From Glossina fuscipes (taxonomy: Eukaryota; Arthropoda; Insecta; Diptera; Glossinidae), in contig NW_023998464.1 in assembly GCF_014805625.2 (NCBI RefSeq), positions 3,375,622 through 3,439,621 of the forward strand: a stretch of 64,000 bases of DNA. Reading direction: 5' to 3'. A model generated the notes under the pieces. The model was given only the letters and a program-made list of their open reading frames with translations. It was not told the DNA's origin and did not search any database. The number at the start of each line of letters is the position of its first letter. Position 1 is the first letter of the stretch. Positions 48,214-62,204 of the stretch are shown one piece after another. The position numbers and the translations under genes are program-made.

Positions 48214-48261
<48 letters not shown>
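48191..48261. repeat. long GA tract downstream of the gene
   Basis: About 70 bp, mostly GA with AAAG and GGGA interruptions at its start, followed by ATACGCG. Located in the intergenic region and flanked by no coding sequence I can see. Confidence 0.9.
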
Positions 48262-48263
<2 letters not shown>

Positions 48264-48459
48264 CGCGCAATTTATCATCCTTTTTAGCATTAGGATTCTG
48301 TTCAAGTGCAAACGTTTCAAACGTTCATATTCAAGAAACTAAAATAAAGGAATTTTCGTAAATAATGTATAATCACTGCCGTCAATATATTTAAAAGACA
48401 AATATGACGATCGCAAAATTAATTGTCGCCAAAAACCACAGTTAATCTACTTGTATATC

Positions 48460-49100
48460 CTACACCACTTGTGGTATAGGGTATGTTAAGTTGTTTCGGA
48501 TAAATGTAACACGCAGAAGGGCCTGTGATAGATTCACCTTTTATTATACCGATCGATTCAGAATCACAATCTGAATTGATCTAAGTCTGTCTGCCTGTCT
48601 AATGCCTGTCTGTGTAAATTTATGTTCAAGCTTCAGGTCGCAATTTTTGAGATATTGCGATGAAGCTTGGTACAGTGACGGGTTTTGATCCAGGGACGAA
48701 CGCTATTGAAAATCGTTGGGATCGGTTCACATTTTCTAACACTTTTTATATAACGCCCTATTCAGAAAAGTCGTTAAACAGAAAAAATTGTAATTTTCAA
48801 AATTTCTCGGCAAAAGCGGCTAAGTAGTAAGTAGTATTTAGTCATTCTAAATTGATACGAAAACTTTTTGGTGGGGCTGTGGCAACTGAACTTCATACGA
48901 CAATAAGGTATAATTTGCAATCCTTCACGATAAAACTTATATCATAATAGTAATTTGGACCATCTCGGCCTATTTTTTGGATCCTACTCTAATAAGGGGT
49001 TTCACGAAAATTAATCTTTTATGGAGCAGAAAAGTCTGAGTTTTAATAAGTGGTGTTGGAAATTCACCCATAATTTAGTAAGAATTGTGTTAGATAATGT
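48460..49100 (-). repeat. dispersed repeat family B, long copy
   Basis: Starts with ACCACTTGTGGTATAGGGTA (complement of the family end), then TTTTATTATACCGATCGATT, a CTGTCTGCCTGTCT tract, GGTCGCAATTTTTGAGATAT, ATTGAAAATCGTTGGGATCG and a distal TTTTTGGATCCTAC block also seen at 54775. About 640 bp, the longest copy. Confidence 0.65.
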
Positions 49101-52100
49101 TGTGTGGGGTATGTAATGTAATGGTCGGCATTTCCCGATAACATGATAATAAAAGCGAAGATCAATTCAAAGGAATCCAGCGCAATGCTCTATAGAAACA
49201 ATGCTTACAAGTACAATGTCACACAAGGGGCATCTATTTATAAGAGGATTCTCTTCTGTGACAACCGTGCACTTTCGCTGCAACTGACAAACTCAGACTG
49301 TTCTCCCGGAAAAATGTCAGTGGTTTTAGAATTTCTTGCAAAAATTTCTCGACAACAGCGTGCCTGACAACGCTTTGTGCTTTTACGACATCGAGTAAAC
49401 TTTAGAATATGAATATTAGAATATGTTAGTCGACACCAATTTTCCGATCGAAAGATTTTTGATGCGACCTTACGAAAACTTTCACACTTTATCGGCAGCT
49501 ATAAACTTTCCTTTCATTACAGTGAGTACATCTTCCATAGCAAACGAGTTTGCTCGAGATCGGGATCCATAAACTGATTCCGGTTTGCTGCAGTTTATTA
49601 AACAAGGCCAACATCAGGCATCTTGCCAACTAATACTGATGGTCGTACTGATGATGTGCCAATAAGCAGTGATACGGTGAGATTCAAACTTCCTTAGAAA
49701 CCGACATACCGACAAACGTTAGATTCGGTTTCAATGCTGAGACAAAATAGTTACGATTGCTTACAAGTATGAATTAACTAAAAGCCTCAGACTCACTGAT
49801 ATCTAGTATCATTTAAAAACTATTCTCAATAACACTTGAGATTTTTTTGCTTCTTTTTAGCGAATGCAGACAATCGTGCGGATCTTTATTTTACACCCAA
49901 TTCATATATGAGTGTATTTAGTTCCAATTTTCACTTTGTTAATTTTTTTCTTTTTCGCGACCCTGGCATGAGAGGCCAGATGTATGATCGAGTAATGGAA
50001 ATGTGAAAATTTTAATCTTTCTTTGCGGGCTGACAAGATAAAGCAGCAAACTTAAATAATTAAAGACATTACTGCTAGAAAGAGATAGCGAAATCGGAAA
50101 ATATTAATATTTCATCTTTTCCGTAAAAGAATTCCTTGGATTTGCATTTTCTTCTAATGTAAACAAGTATAGAAAAGTCTTATAAATCACTAATAATAAT
50201 ACACGTCATCAGCATTTTTATAAAAAATTTTTTCTTAATTACGAAATACCATAGAACAAGTAAATCGAAACGAATCAAGTTAATTTACGACATGATCGAT
50301 AACATCCTGTAAAAAATAATTGTACAAAGTTAGCCGCTTCAAAATAAATAAAAGCAAAAGTAAAAAGAGTAAAAGTAACAAAAAAGAAACAAAAAAAAAA
50401 ACAAAAAAAAAACAAACAAACAAATCAATCTTAAAAGAAATTGATCAACACTCAGTATTAAATACAATGCAATAAATACATATACGAGATACAATAATAA
50501 AGCTGAATTTAAGAAATCAGCAACATCCGGGAACACACGCAACATGTGGGAGTCTTGCCATACAACGCACACGACGACAACAAATTACTTAGTAACAAAT
50601 AGGGTTGAATTGAATTGAGTTTGTATAAGATATATCTGAAGCAACTGAGAATATAATGTAATAACCCTGAGACGAATTTTCGATACCCGTCTCGTCAGAA
50701 AATGCACGTGAAGCATAGCCGTTACCTGATTAACGGGGCCTATGGTGGCAGATCGGAAGTATTCCCAAACAAATTTTAGGTATTCACTTATCCTTTTCCT
50801 TTTGCGCTTTCGGACGTTTCATGGTGCATGGTCTCAACTTAGACAGATTCGATATGAATTTGCAATTTTTTGTCTCACATTTCTTATCTTATTTCTTATA
50901 AAATTTCTATCTCTTTCAACTCTCGCAAGTTCACGGACTCTCAACGCGCAGCCTAACTTGGTTAGATCGATTTAAATTTTCAAAAAGAACAACATTGTGC
51001 GCAGAGTTTACAAAGTTTTTCATATTGTTCCTGTTTACCGATCTGTCGAGCAGACCAACAACAGCTAATATACAATTGTATTTGGCATAAGAAAAAAAAG
51101 AGGAAAGTATAACAACGAATAAGGGGGCATTGCACCTAAACAATGATCGAATGCCCTCTGAATTGATTGTATGTCTGTTGTGGTGGATAGGAGCGCGAAA
51201 AATACATTTTTTTTCTTTACATTTAATATTTGACACATAAGTCTCTCTGCTGAAAACATATGATAAGATGCGGGCTACTTTATATCCGCTAAATGAAATT
51301 AGTCGTAGGTACGAAAGGAGTACATACATAACATATGTTCACTTATAACCACTCGTATACGCACTCGTATTACAATATCATCAAAGTTCTAGTCATTGGG
51401 TTTTGTAATTTTTCAACAAATTTAAACAAATTTCTTTATTATATTAAATTTTGTTTGCATGTAAACAGATGTTAATAGCAGTAGGGAATCAGTTTAGGTC
51501 TCGACTGTCTTTGGTACATGGGTTGCGTGTTGTAATTGCATGTAAAATTTCTCTTAACTTTTCTTTTCTTTTAATACCATATTAAAATGGTTTTTAATGC
51601 GAATTTATTGCCCCCATCGCTGCTATCATCATTTGATGATGACATCTCTACACACATTTACCCACATGGTTGGTACATTTGTATATTCTGAAGATGACTT
51701 TCAAGAAATTTGTTTGTTTGTCATTTTTCTTTGTAATTAGTTACGTTACCCTTTCCCTTACAGTATCATCTTTTAAACACACGATAGCATTGTAATTAGG
51801 ATTGTTCGAGAAATTAATTTGAAAGGGATGCTTTTACTTAAATGTTATAAACTTTTTCCATTCCTTTTCCTTTCAATTTTCAATTGTTTTCAACGTATGT
51901 TTTTTTCTTTTTTTGTTTTCTAAGATTTAATGAAGTTTTATTTATTTATTTACATTCTTTTTTAATTCAAGTTGATAATGAAGTTGTTACTTATTATGAT
52001 TGTTATTGAAAGTCGTAAACTTTATATTTGTGCTGGTGCTGGACAGATATTGCAAGAATATAAGAAAATTGCACTGTTGCTAGCAGACTTTGACTTAGGA

Positions 52101-53382
52101 TCATCTCGTAAAAGTATGTAAGAGGACTTTTCCAAACCAAATCAAATGTCGTCAACATTTTCTGCTGCTGCACACTATGTCTTTCCAGTCAAACTGCAAA
52201 TAAGAAGACCCAGTAATACACTTTTCATCTTTTTTAGGATCAGGTACGGAATAGAGGTAATTTTTACTTAATTTAACCTTCCGGAGATTTTCTAACAAGC
52301 TAGGCGACTTATGGCGGAATTGTAAATGGTATGCTAGACAGAAATGTTCACAATTTTGTTTTCGTTGAATTTATGTTCAATCGTCTAAAATATTTCTGGA
52401 AAAGTCTCATTACCTGAAGGCAACTTTATGCCTTGGCATTTCGTGCTTTTCCTAAAGCCCTTAAATAAGGTTCTGCCTGTGTCATATAAAAAGCTTTTCT
52501 GACAAGTCGCAGCCCAATATACTTTACCTATTGATTGCTAACTTCTTCCACCTTTGTCTTTAGGTAAATTAAGCTACCGTAGTTTCAGTGAGACGACCGA
52601 TGGGCCAACATGGGTTCAAACTTTGCCGAAGATTGGAATGAAGTTTTTCTTTTCATAATACTACTGGATTATGTACTTTCTTGCCTTTTCATTTGTCAAC
52701 GCACGACATTGGTCGTAGATATAGTGAGCAGTTAGTCGGTAAAGGCGTAGTGCTTATCGATCGGGCCCACACCTACTAGGGTGCGGCCATCACCTCCCTA
52801 TTTCTACCCCTCTTCTTTGCAGCCGTCACTCTATTACACGAACAGCGAACACGCCCTGTCAAAAATACGCTTTTATTTTTGCCTAAGCATATAACGCAAA
52901 GTTAAACTAACGAGGTAGCGTAAAATGATACGTTCACTAAGAGTGGAAAATAAAATCGAGCTAATCCCCACTAATTACCGTCCGAATTGATTACTCACTG
53001 CAATGCTTTTCTTGGAATCAAATAGCAAAGAGAACGCTTCTATCGAAATCTTTGATATCCATCGGGTTAAAAGTAATGAAAAGCTGTTTGATCGAAATTT
53101 CTTCTTTTAGATGACCCAAGACTGTAGATCGTAGATTAAGATTTTCACTAATTAAAACGTTGCCTTTGTTTGAAGAAGTCAAATGCACTCCTGATAAGAC
53201 GTCTTGTAACTTCTTTCAATTCTATTAAGTTGGTTGGAGGTGATTACGCCCATTTTCAAGTTCATGGCATGTGATTAAGTGTATAAGGGTATAAGTGTTA
53301 AGACGCAACAGAGAGATATAATTATACAGCCGGGCGGTCGAATAAACATGCCGTCCATGGAACAAAATCGAAATAGAATATG

Positions 53383-53449
53383 AGGGGTTGCTAATACGTT
53401 TTTCTGGAATGATATATGTAGGGGTTGCTAATGCGTTTTTCTGGAATGA
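53383..53449. repeat. tandem duplication of a 30-bp unit
   Basis: Two 30-bp copies starting AGGGGTTGCTAATxCG (53383-53412 and 53420-53449) differ at one base and are separated by 7 bp. Confidence 0.9.
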
Positions 53450-54229
53450 CTAAACGGATAACGATGTCATTATGCTCTTTCCCTCCGGTGATGGGTATAA
53501 AAATATGAATATTTTTTTACTCTTTCATATATCTAAATATGTCTCATGACTTTATCGTATAAAAACAACGAGAAGAAGAAAATATGAAAAGAAAATATCC
53601 AACTGTCCACGTCATATGTGAAAAGGTAATCCTCATGTTAGCAATTTACTCGATTTACGTGTTAAATATACTAAGGTGTTGTAGAATATAAAAAATATTA
53701 GAAGAGATACGTACTTATGGATGCATGCATGTAAAACGTTAGAGATAAAGCAGAAAAGAAAAACTCCCGAACGATTTCGTCTATATTTATACATTTTAAA
53801 TTTTAACGATGAAGGAATACATGGCGGAGCTTTAGTGTTAAATGGGGGGGGAGGGGGAGCAGCAAGATTTTTATATCCGTGTTGAGGCAAAGGTACAAAA
53901 TATGAACCGAGATCCGTCATAATTGCTTACGATGAAAGAATGAGTTATTGACATTTGTACATTACTATTTATCATTTACGAGATATATGCAGATCGGGTG
54001 TCTGTCGAAGCCAGTGCAGGAACAATTCAATGTAAAATAAAATATTGTGACTTTCAATTTTTTTTTATATGTATTTAGAAAGTTCCGTGACTGGGAACAA
54101 TCCAATAATTTTTCAAGTAGTTTAGAGGTCTTATGTATAAGGGGGAAATCCATAAGGAAGTGAAAAATATTATTTTCGTATACCAGAAAATTTCGGTTTA
54201 CACAAACCCTTGTAGGATGGGGGTAGTAT

Positions 54230-54840
54230 GAGCAGCGGCGGATCTCTTAAACAGACCTATCAAGTTTGCGCGGATGCATGCAGCGTATAGATAGAGCTAC
54301 CTTTTATTACATCGATCGATTCAGAAAGTGATTTATAACTTGCCTGCCTGTCTTTTCGATTTTCATTCTTGAAAATTGATGGAATATGCTACGTCGACAT
54401 GTTTTGGCCAAGGACGATTTCGACTGAAAATAATTCGTATCGGACCGTCTCTTCATCCACTTTTTCTATAACACTTTGTTTAGAAAAACCATTACATAAC
54501 AGTCTAATTCTTTTGATATAAACATTTATTCAAAGTTGTTTTTTGTTCTTGCATATTATTAGTGCATTAGTGCATTACCACTAGTCTTTCTTCAGACTCT
54601 TTATTAAATTATGTTATTTCCATACAGCCTATACAATCTATTTGCAGGTAAAGGGTTTTTAAATTCAACATAATCTCCGGCAAGCTTTGATTTGTGGAAG
54701 GAACTCTCGTACTCTTCATTACTTCGTAGATATTACGACAATTTTGGCCTTATGCCCATCGTTTGTTTTATGGATCCTATCAAAGGGGCAAATTTCCCGG
54801 CGTTGATGTAATGCCCACCGTAAGAAATTTTGAGCGAGGT
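54230..54840 (-). repeat. dispersed repeat family B, long copy
   Basis: Minus-strand blocks CTTTTATTACATCGATCGAT, CTTGCCTGCCTGTCTTTTCG, ACTGAAAATAATTCGTATCG, TTTTCTATAACACTTTG and TTTATGGATCCTATCAAAGG, in the same order as the 48.5 kb copy. Confidence 0.6.
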
Positions 54841-57800
54841 CTGTATGGCGTGACTAATCCTGCTTAATCTTTCCTTTCAATTTTAATTTTCGTTTAAAGG
54901 ACTTTGTTTAATAAATATGGCTTTATATCCTTTCGCATATGTTTTCTCTACGCTACTGAATTTATTGCAAAAAATGAGAGCAGTATTGATACGTACACAC
55001 GTACATATGAAAATATATTACGTTTTAAAGATATATATGACAACCTGACTTTGTATACGCTGCTACATTCGTAAGATAGTAGTTCACGCTCTTCATATTC
55101 TAATATTCCTTGCAATGCGGTGTTCATACTTCGATATCTCAAACGATGAAAAAGTTGAAAGGGTTCTTTTGTAAAGTATTTTTGAAATTGATTCAGTCAC
55201 GTAGATTGCTTTACGTTAATCATTCGTAAATGGATTGGATTGGTTTATCTTTTGCATATGAACATCAAGATATAGAAAGACATGTATATGGATGAGAGTG
55301 TACGTTTAATATTTTCATATATACATATATTGTATGCTTTTGGAAACCCTTAGGGGGAATAATGGTTACAGGTGAGATATGACATTTGACAATTATTATG
55401 ATTATTGTGTGACAGAGAAAACATGTTCAATTTGTCTGATAAATAAAAATGGTACCAAAGGAATATCAAGGCAAAAACATAAGCAAATCTTTTATTACCA
55501 TTGCTGTTATTATTGTTTGAATATTTATTTAGTAAGGTTTTCAAGACCAGAACCATATTTTCATATGGTACCATTTTAATTCTATTATTATAATTAATTT
55601 AGCCAGAGATAAAAATTCTAAAACTAAAATCTTAAGGCACTAGCATCTAAGACTATCGGCTCTACGAAAAGCTCTAGCGAACTTCGGGCTTGATCCCACG
55701 ATCATTGATCGTTGAACCCACGATCGTCGGACCATTTTAATTATTATGGTTTAGTTTTACGTTATTTTATTCTGCTTTATTTTAATATCTCTACATCACA
55801 CATCAAAAATTATGTTAAATTATTATATATTTTGCATATTATATATTGTCATACAAAGCTACGCTTTTCACGAACGCCTTCATATATTGAAGGATACACA
55901 GAACCACAAATAACATGATATAAATTTCGCAACATTAATTTACTTGTTAAAGATTTTGCTATTTTTCACTTCTTCTCATCACAAAAAAACTACAAATTAG
56001 ACTTCCCGTCATACAAGTGGCAACTTTTTGTGACAACGCCATACATACAGGGGGTGCAAGCCAGGCACCTAAGTGATCTGAATTTACTACGATTAATTTT
56101 TATGCCAAATGGCTCCTATTAACAAATTTTCGTCACAAATTATTATAAGTTAAGGCTTTATGCCAAACGGCTTGGTGTTCTTGGGAGCTCTTGTATTGAA
56201 CGGGCTTGAGAAAATCGATTCATGTCGCTTATATTTGGCCCAGCTCATTACTGTGGACAAATCTTCATCATAAATTACCAAAAATTCCGACTTATGAGTT
56301 GAGCACAAGAACACGAAGACGGTCAGACAGGCCGACAGACGAGCAGAAAAACAGCCATATACTTAAGATTATCATCACTTTCCAAATCGATCGTCATAGT
56401 AAACGCGAGTCTATTTTAAGTCCTTCTGAATGTTGGACGCATCCGCATAAACTTAATATATCCTGCACATTTTCCACAAGCGGTGTGAGATGCTTTTTTT
56501 TAAAACAAACCAAAACATAGCTTAACTCATTGTGGGCCTTTCAATCCACTCAAAGCCCCCCTACGTCGGGTGGTGATTCTCCTGGAACCACTGTTTTATT
56601 GCGTCCGGAGAAATGTCTGAGCCATCTTAGTCTCAACTGAACACGTCCGTCATGTTTTCATGTATGTCTTCCAAAATGCTGTTCTGATAGAACTTTCGCC
56701 ATCATATTTTTACTTACCACTTGAGAGCTGGCACAAAAACCTTACTTACCTTACCTTACTTACCAGGCATCAGTCTTTCTACTATAGCTTAAGCACTAGT
56801 ATAGTAGGTGCTTAGCAGTTCTATTTGCGGATAAAAATTCGCTAAAATTGAAGAACTCACAGGACTTGAATATATTTCAATAGTACATCTGGTTACTACA
56901 GTTTCCCTTTTCATGTAGTTTGGATGAGGATTGTTTTAATGTGATAGCAAACATCAAATAATTTGGTTCATATCTAAAGCATGACCTCATCCCTATACCT
57001 TCATTCGTCGTCCATCGTTCCACTTTAATTTAGCGATTTGGCCTTAAAGTTAATTTCAAATTAATAGTTTTTTTTTTTTTTTGTATATTCATCTATTATG
57101 CACTCACCCCTCACCCGATTATCATCGTATTATTTACGCTATTAAAATGACATGAATAATTTTGCTCTTTTAATGTTTTCTATTGCTCTGCATTTTCACA
57201 TATATAGAGTTCGTCACAATTCTCATGAAAATAAAATCACATTAATTTTTCTGTTAGATTTTAATGTTACTCTAATGTTTAGTTTATGTTCGCGTGCATT
57301 CTCTGTTTATTTTCTTTGTCATTATTTTTATAAAGCACCTGCTGACAATTTCAAGTGCAATTGTACTTTTATCACTTGTTGTGCATTCAAGAACATTTTG
57401 TGGTTGCGTTCAAAAGTAGCGAGTGGTGGAAAAAGCAACAGAGGTTTATTTCGCAGCATATGATATAAAATAACAACAAAAATAGAAATACTTTTTAATG
57501 GCAATGTTTGCTTACATGCCCATCATCCCTTCATTCTAAAATCTAATGTTGAGCCTGGCAAAGTGGAGCCTGACAAAACGGATGCATGAAAGTATTGGAA
57601 CAAATTTGAAGCAGATATATAACATTTGGAACGGCATGCCGGCATTCTATTTCTCTCAAACCTTCGAGGATTTTGGTAAGTAATTCTGATGTAATTTAGA
57701 TCAACATATAGAACAAGGTCTAAACTATCAATAATTGTTGCTTTTTTTTTGTTGCACTTCCATTTTTTAATTTTCAAATTTTTTTTATTTTTCACTTATT

Positions 57801-60539
57801 CCATAACGTATCACAGCTATTGTTACAAGTGTTTTCAGTAAAACCTGGTGTCACATTCCACATTTCGGTTTCAATTCGATTGACTGGTGACGGAAGGGAT
57901 AAGCAAATGAACATACTTGCATTAACTGACAAATACTCTTTATATACTTTACTTACTTAATTCTTCAAGCTGACCTCTTGGGCAGAAAAAATTTGGAGAA
58001 AATCTTCATTTTTCAGCATAGCTACCTTTTTACCCTCATATTGAAAAGTTTTGAAAAGCCTGGATACCGTTGACGATTGCAAGGATAGAAGCTCTTAAAA
58101 TACTCATCAACTAAGGATTTCACCTGCTCGTTGTTGTTAGCATATCTTGTACCATCTCACAAATATACGCATTAGGCACGGATTATATGAACTTTTTACG
58201 AATATATGGAATGCCAGAAGAACTTAAGTTAAATCTATTTTTTGTCGCACCGATCGACCTTGTCTTGTTTGCCTTCTTTCCTTCCCCCCTTCTTTTCACT
58301 TCTATAGAACGTTTAATTGAATTCCAAACCAGCCACAACAACAAGGGAGCGGAAAACAAGATGCAGTTTTCAAAATTCAAACATGTCAGTTCGTCAGTTC
58401 GAATATATTTTCAACTTTCGCTGGTAGGTTAAAAACTCAAGAAAACGGGTTGAGGTTTTGCTAACTACCAATAGCACTTACATCTAAAATAAACAAAGAG
58501 AAGCGTTTGTTATTATTTTGTTAAGTTGTCAGCACATAATTGCCTTGGTAAATAAAAGCGAGTTATGGAATAGCTGAAACGCAGGCATACTCCCTGAGTA
58601 AAAAGATTTTAACTTCATTGAATCTAAGACAAGAGGGAAGCTCTCCAATGCATATACATCTGCTTACATAAATGAAGTGACGTATTTTTGCTATTTTTTC
58701 GTTAAAGGAGGAAAAATATTAGTTTTTGTTTTTATTATTTATAGTAAATTTTCTATATACAATATATATTATATCGTGTAAAAGACACTGTTCTTTCTAG
58801 GTTTTTAAAAGAATTGGTATAGCAATTGAAACAGCAACAACAATTTCAGATTAGATCTTTAAGTAATTGAACGTTTCACGGTCCATTCCAGTTCTAACGA
58901 GCTTTCGAATTCCCACAATTAACCAACCTGGCGGACAGACAGACATGCTCAAAAGTGAACATATTAGCACTTAAGCGACCGATGGTCTACTAACCGCTTT
59001 TCTGGCGCCGATGCTTACATACCGGCAATCGGTGGTCAGGGTTGCAAACAGTCGTTTGTTATTTAATGTTGCGGTACAACTAATTACTTTGTCTGAGCAT
59101 ATGTAAAGCACAGATGCGCGACAATCTAAAGGGCTAAAGGGCGACAGGTAGATTCTCAGTAAAGTACTTAATTGACCAACAAGCAAACACATTTAAATTA
59201 AATCTTATCTGATATATGGATGATATATTTATGGAGCAGATGATGCACATTTTTGGATATTACAAACCAGATAACGAATTGAACGTATTCCCTTTTATGC
59301 AAAAAGCATTCCTTTTAAAACCTTCGCTTTCATAATAAAAACAAAGAGAAAGTTTTTGTTTTATTATCAAGCCCTTATATACAGAAGTTACGGAAATAAA
59401 TAAACGGCACCAAAACGATAATAAGGAACACACTTAGTCGACCTTTAAATAATGAGAAAAGTAAACAATTGTTGAGTAGCTGAAACAGGAAGAGCAATGG
59501 CTTTTGAAAAAGGCTACAGTTCGACTTATGACACCAAAATGTTTAACTGCTCAATTTTTGGGCGAACGGCGCCCGCAAATTTCAACAGCATCACTCTGAC
59601 TGACTGATTTTGATTATAATCTGAAATAAGAGATGGCTAACTAAAGTTCAATGGCGAAGGGGTGATTTTCTTAAATTGAATTGCACAGTGAATGAGTGTG
59701 TTTGTTTATCTTACAGTCGCGGCAAATTACACCATTGGGACGAGAAGAGGTTTGGGAAGTTGTTCGAAATAAGGGGTTGTTTTACTACTCACTACACTTG
59801 ATCTTTTCTGTTGATTATTGGCATCGTGTTGCACACAGCTTGACAGCGTTCTTTTCTCGCCTCTTATTCACTTACCCGTTTCCACATTTCAATTGCTTTA
59901 TTATGAAACATGTGTACGCTTGTACATGATGCAAATAAAAGTCCAGGGGTTTACATATTTACGCCATTTTCGAACAATTGCGCAGATGATGATTTTGCGT
60001 TATTGTCTCAAGTACGAAGAATCTATAGATTGTACAACAGCAATTATCAACTCAGTTAATTTAATGGTAACGGCAATAGCTTTCTTTGATGAGTTAACAA
60101 ACTACATATATGGCCGGGTTTATACATAAATTTCATCCTTTAAATTCCCCTATAACATTGTTTGTGTTGTGCTTCAGCAGATTTCAATAATACTGCGGTT
60201 TAGAAACGCTAATATTTGAGTAATTTACTGTAAGTGGGATGAGAGAGGAAGGAGCTAATAACTTAATTAGTGCAACTGTGAAAATTCGAATTCGTTTTGA
60301 AGGTGGTTGTCTTTGCAAATGCTCCGAGGATCCCTAGCATATCACATGGTAAACTTTACAATTTTGCAAAGACAATAATGTTATATATGCAGTTCCTATA
60401 ATTTATAAAAGCTCGAATCAGATTAAAAGGCGTCCTTTTGTTCATTGCTTCAGTTCGCATTTTATTAAATTAGTATCCTTAATCCTTTTCTTCGCTTGCA
60501 CTTACAACGCGTAATAAAACTTAATGAAAGAAATGGAAC

Positions 60540-60960
60540 CCTTGTTTTAGACGCGTCACCTTAGGATCAGGGGGATTCTCATTTCGTCAAAACGCCTCGT
60601 TCTGTGTAATATAGATTCTCCCGGCCGCAAAAATGAAGCTAACGAAGCTGAAAATGGCACAAATCAGCCGCGCCTACTCAATTTTGTAGTGTGTCATAAT
60701 TTCATTAATGACGCACAAAAGCAAGATTCGAAAACCCCATGAAGTATATCAATTCTTGGCCAGTTTCAAATTACGGATGTACTTCACCATGTCTGCCCGT
60801 TCACCTGTTCATCGTTCCGTCTGAGCAACTGTGTGCTAAAAATATCGCGTAGGCGATATTTCGAATGAATTTGAAAAAAATCCACGTATTTCAGAGAATA
60901 CGTCGACAACGTTCACACGGCTATGTCACAAAAACAGTGGACACCTTTGCCTTCCGTTTT
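60540..60960 (-). repeat. dispersed repeat family A, partial copy
   Basis: The left half is seen in complement at 60725-60900: GAAAACCCCATGAAGTATAT, CTTGGCCAGTTTCAAATTACGG, a CTGCCCGTTCACCTGTTCAT block and a TTTGAAAAAAATCC end. This parallels 29480-29690. More diverged than the other copies. Confidence 0.5.
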
Positions 60961-62183
60961 TTTGCTTGTTACTCATCAAGTACAACACGTACACCATATA
61001 AATTTCCACTTTTATTCTGAGAAAAGAAAAAATCACATCCCGTCATAATTATTCTTAATGTAGTCCAATAATTTTCTTACTCCGCTCCTTAGCGGACTAG
61101 ATTTTTAAAGTATCTGATATCGTCATCATTAATGAAATTCGTATCATTTAAGGAGTTTCAAAAAAGTCTAAATAAATTCTTTAGGGTAGGGTATTGCAAA
61201 AGCGGCGGCAGCCCAAGCAGGTGGCACACCCGTACAAATAAGTTCTCCTCATTGAAGTTGATTGCTTTGCAAAATCCACATGTCGCGGTCATTCCTTCTT
61301 GGGCGACGTTCACATCCATGTGCATACTTCGATAATCGAGCTTTATAACCAATTATTTTATAACTAAGTTTGAATTTTATCAAAAAGTGTAAAGAATTTA
61401 TTTGTGCACCTAATATATCCACTGTCAAGATGGAAAGCAATTGGTGTATTTCTCGACATTTCTAACATTTTTTTTTTGACTGTCTCTTCATTCGATTTTT
61501 CGATCATTACGATTAGACGAAAAGCACAATTATGCATTAGGTAAGTGTGCAAGAACTTATTATTATTATTCACATACATAAACTATTAGTTAAGCCGTGC
61601 CCTACAGTTTTGACCGGTTAGTGGGCACTAGTTTTTATTACTTTTTCGGAGCACTAGGCACAGTAGAACTATCAATATCAATATCAATTTTGGTTATGTC
61701 ACGAAAATCTCAAAGACAATAAATCTTTCCGACATCTGACGTATCTGTTATGCTGTTCTCAATACGGCTGTTAAGACGCCATGAGCTTAATAAAAAATAT
61801 CAAGTTTGGTGTCGCACGAGTCAAAGAACGATCACTTGTTATATCGTAAGTTTCTATATTAATTGCTACAGTTTATAAAACAATGTCGTAGACCAATACC
61901 GGGAAACTGTACCGAGATTGATAAGAGAATAGATGCTGAAACAATTGTTTAGCCTTTCTCAGAACAGAGTCTTAGACGATTCGTCCATTGCACCTAATGG
62001 AAGACTTTACCTAATAACGGATTTCGCAAACGACGCCTCGTCTTTAGCGAAGCCATTGAGAGGCATTTTTTTTAATGTTCAATAGACGCTAGAATCTTTT
62101 CATGTACTTAATTTCGATTGGAAATCAAAAATGTTTACAATTAAAACAACGTGCATAACCATTAAATAAATTGACTTAAGTTT

Positions 62184-62204
62184 AAAAAAAAAAAAAAAAA
62201 AAAA
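62184..62204. repeat. poly-A run of 21
   Basis: An uninterrupted A run in the intergenic region. No transposon body could be recognised upstream of it. Confidence 0.85.

Noticed and set aside
59690..59780. Possible exon after TTATCTTACAG (frame SRQITPLGREEVWEVVRNKG)
   Set aside because: The acceptor-like sequence is good, but no matching donor or neighbouring exon was found and the peptide is not recognised.
61158..61352. Minus-strand frame with CGFC and VCHLLGLPPLLQ
   Set aside because: It looked briefly like a zinc-binding or transposase fragment, but I could not place it in any family.
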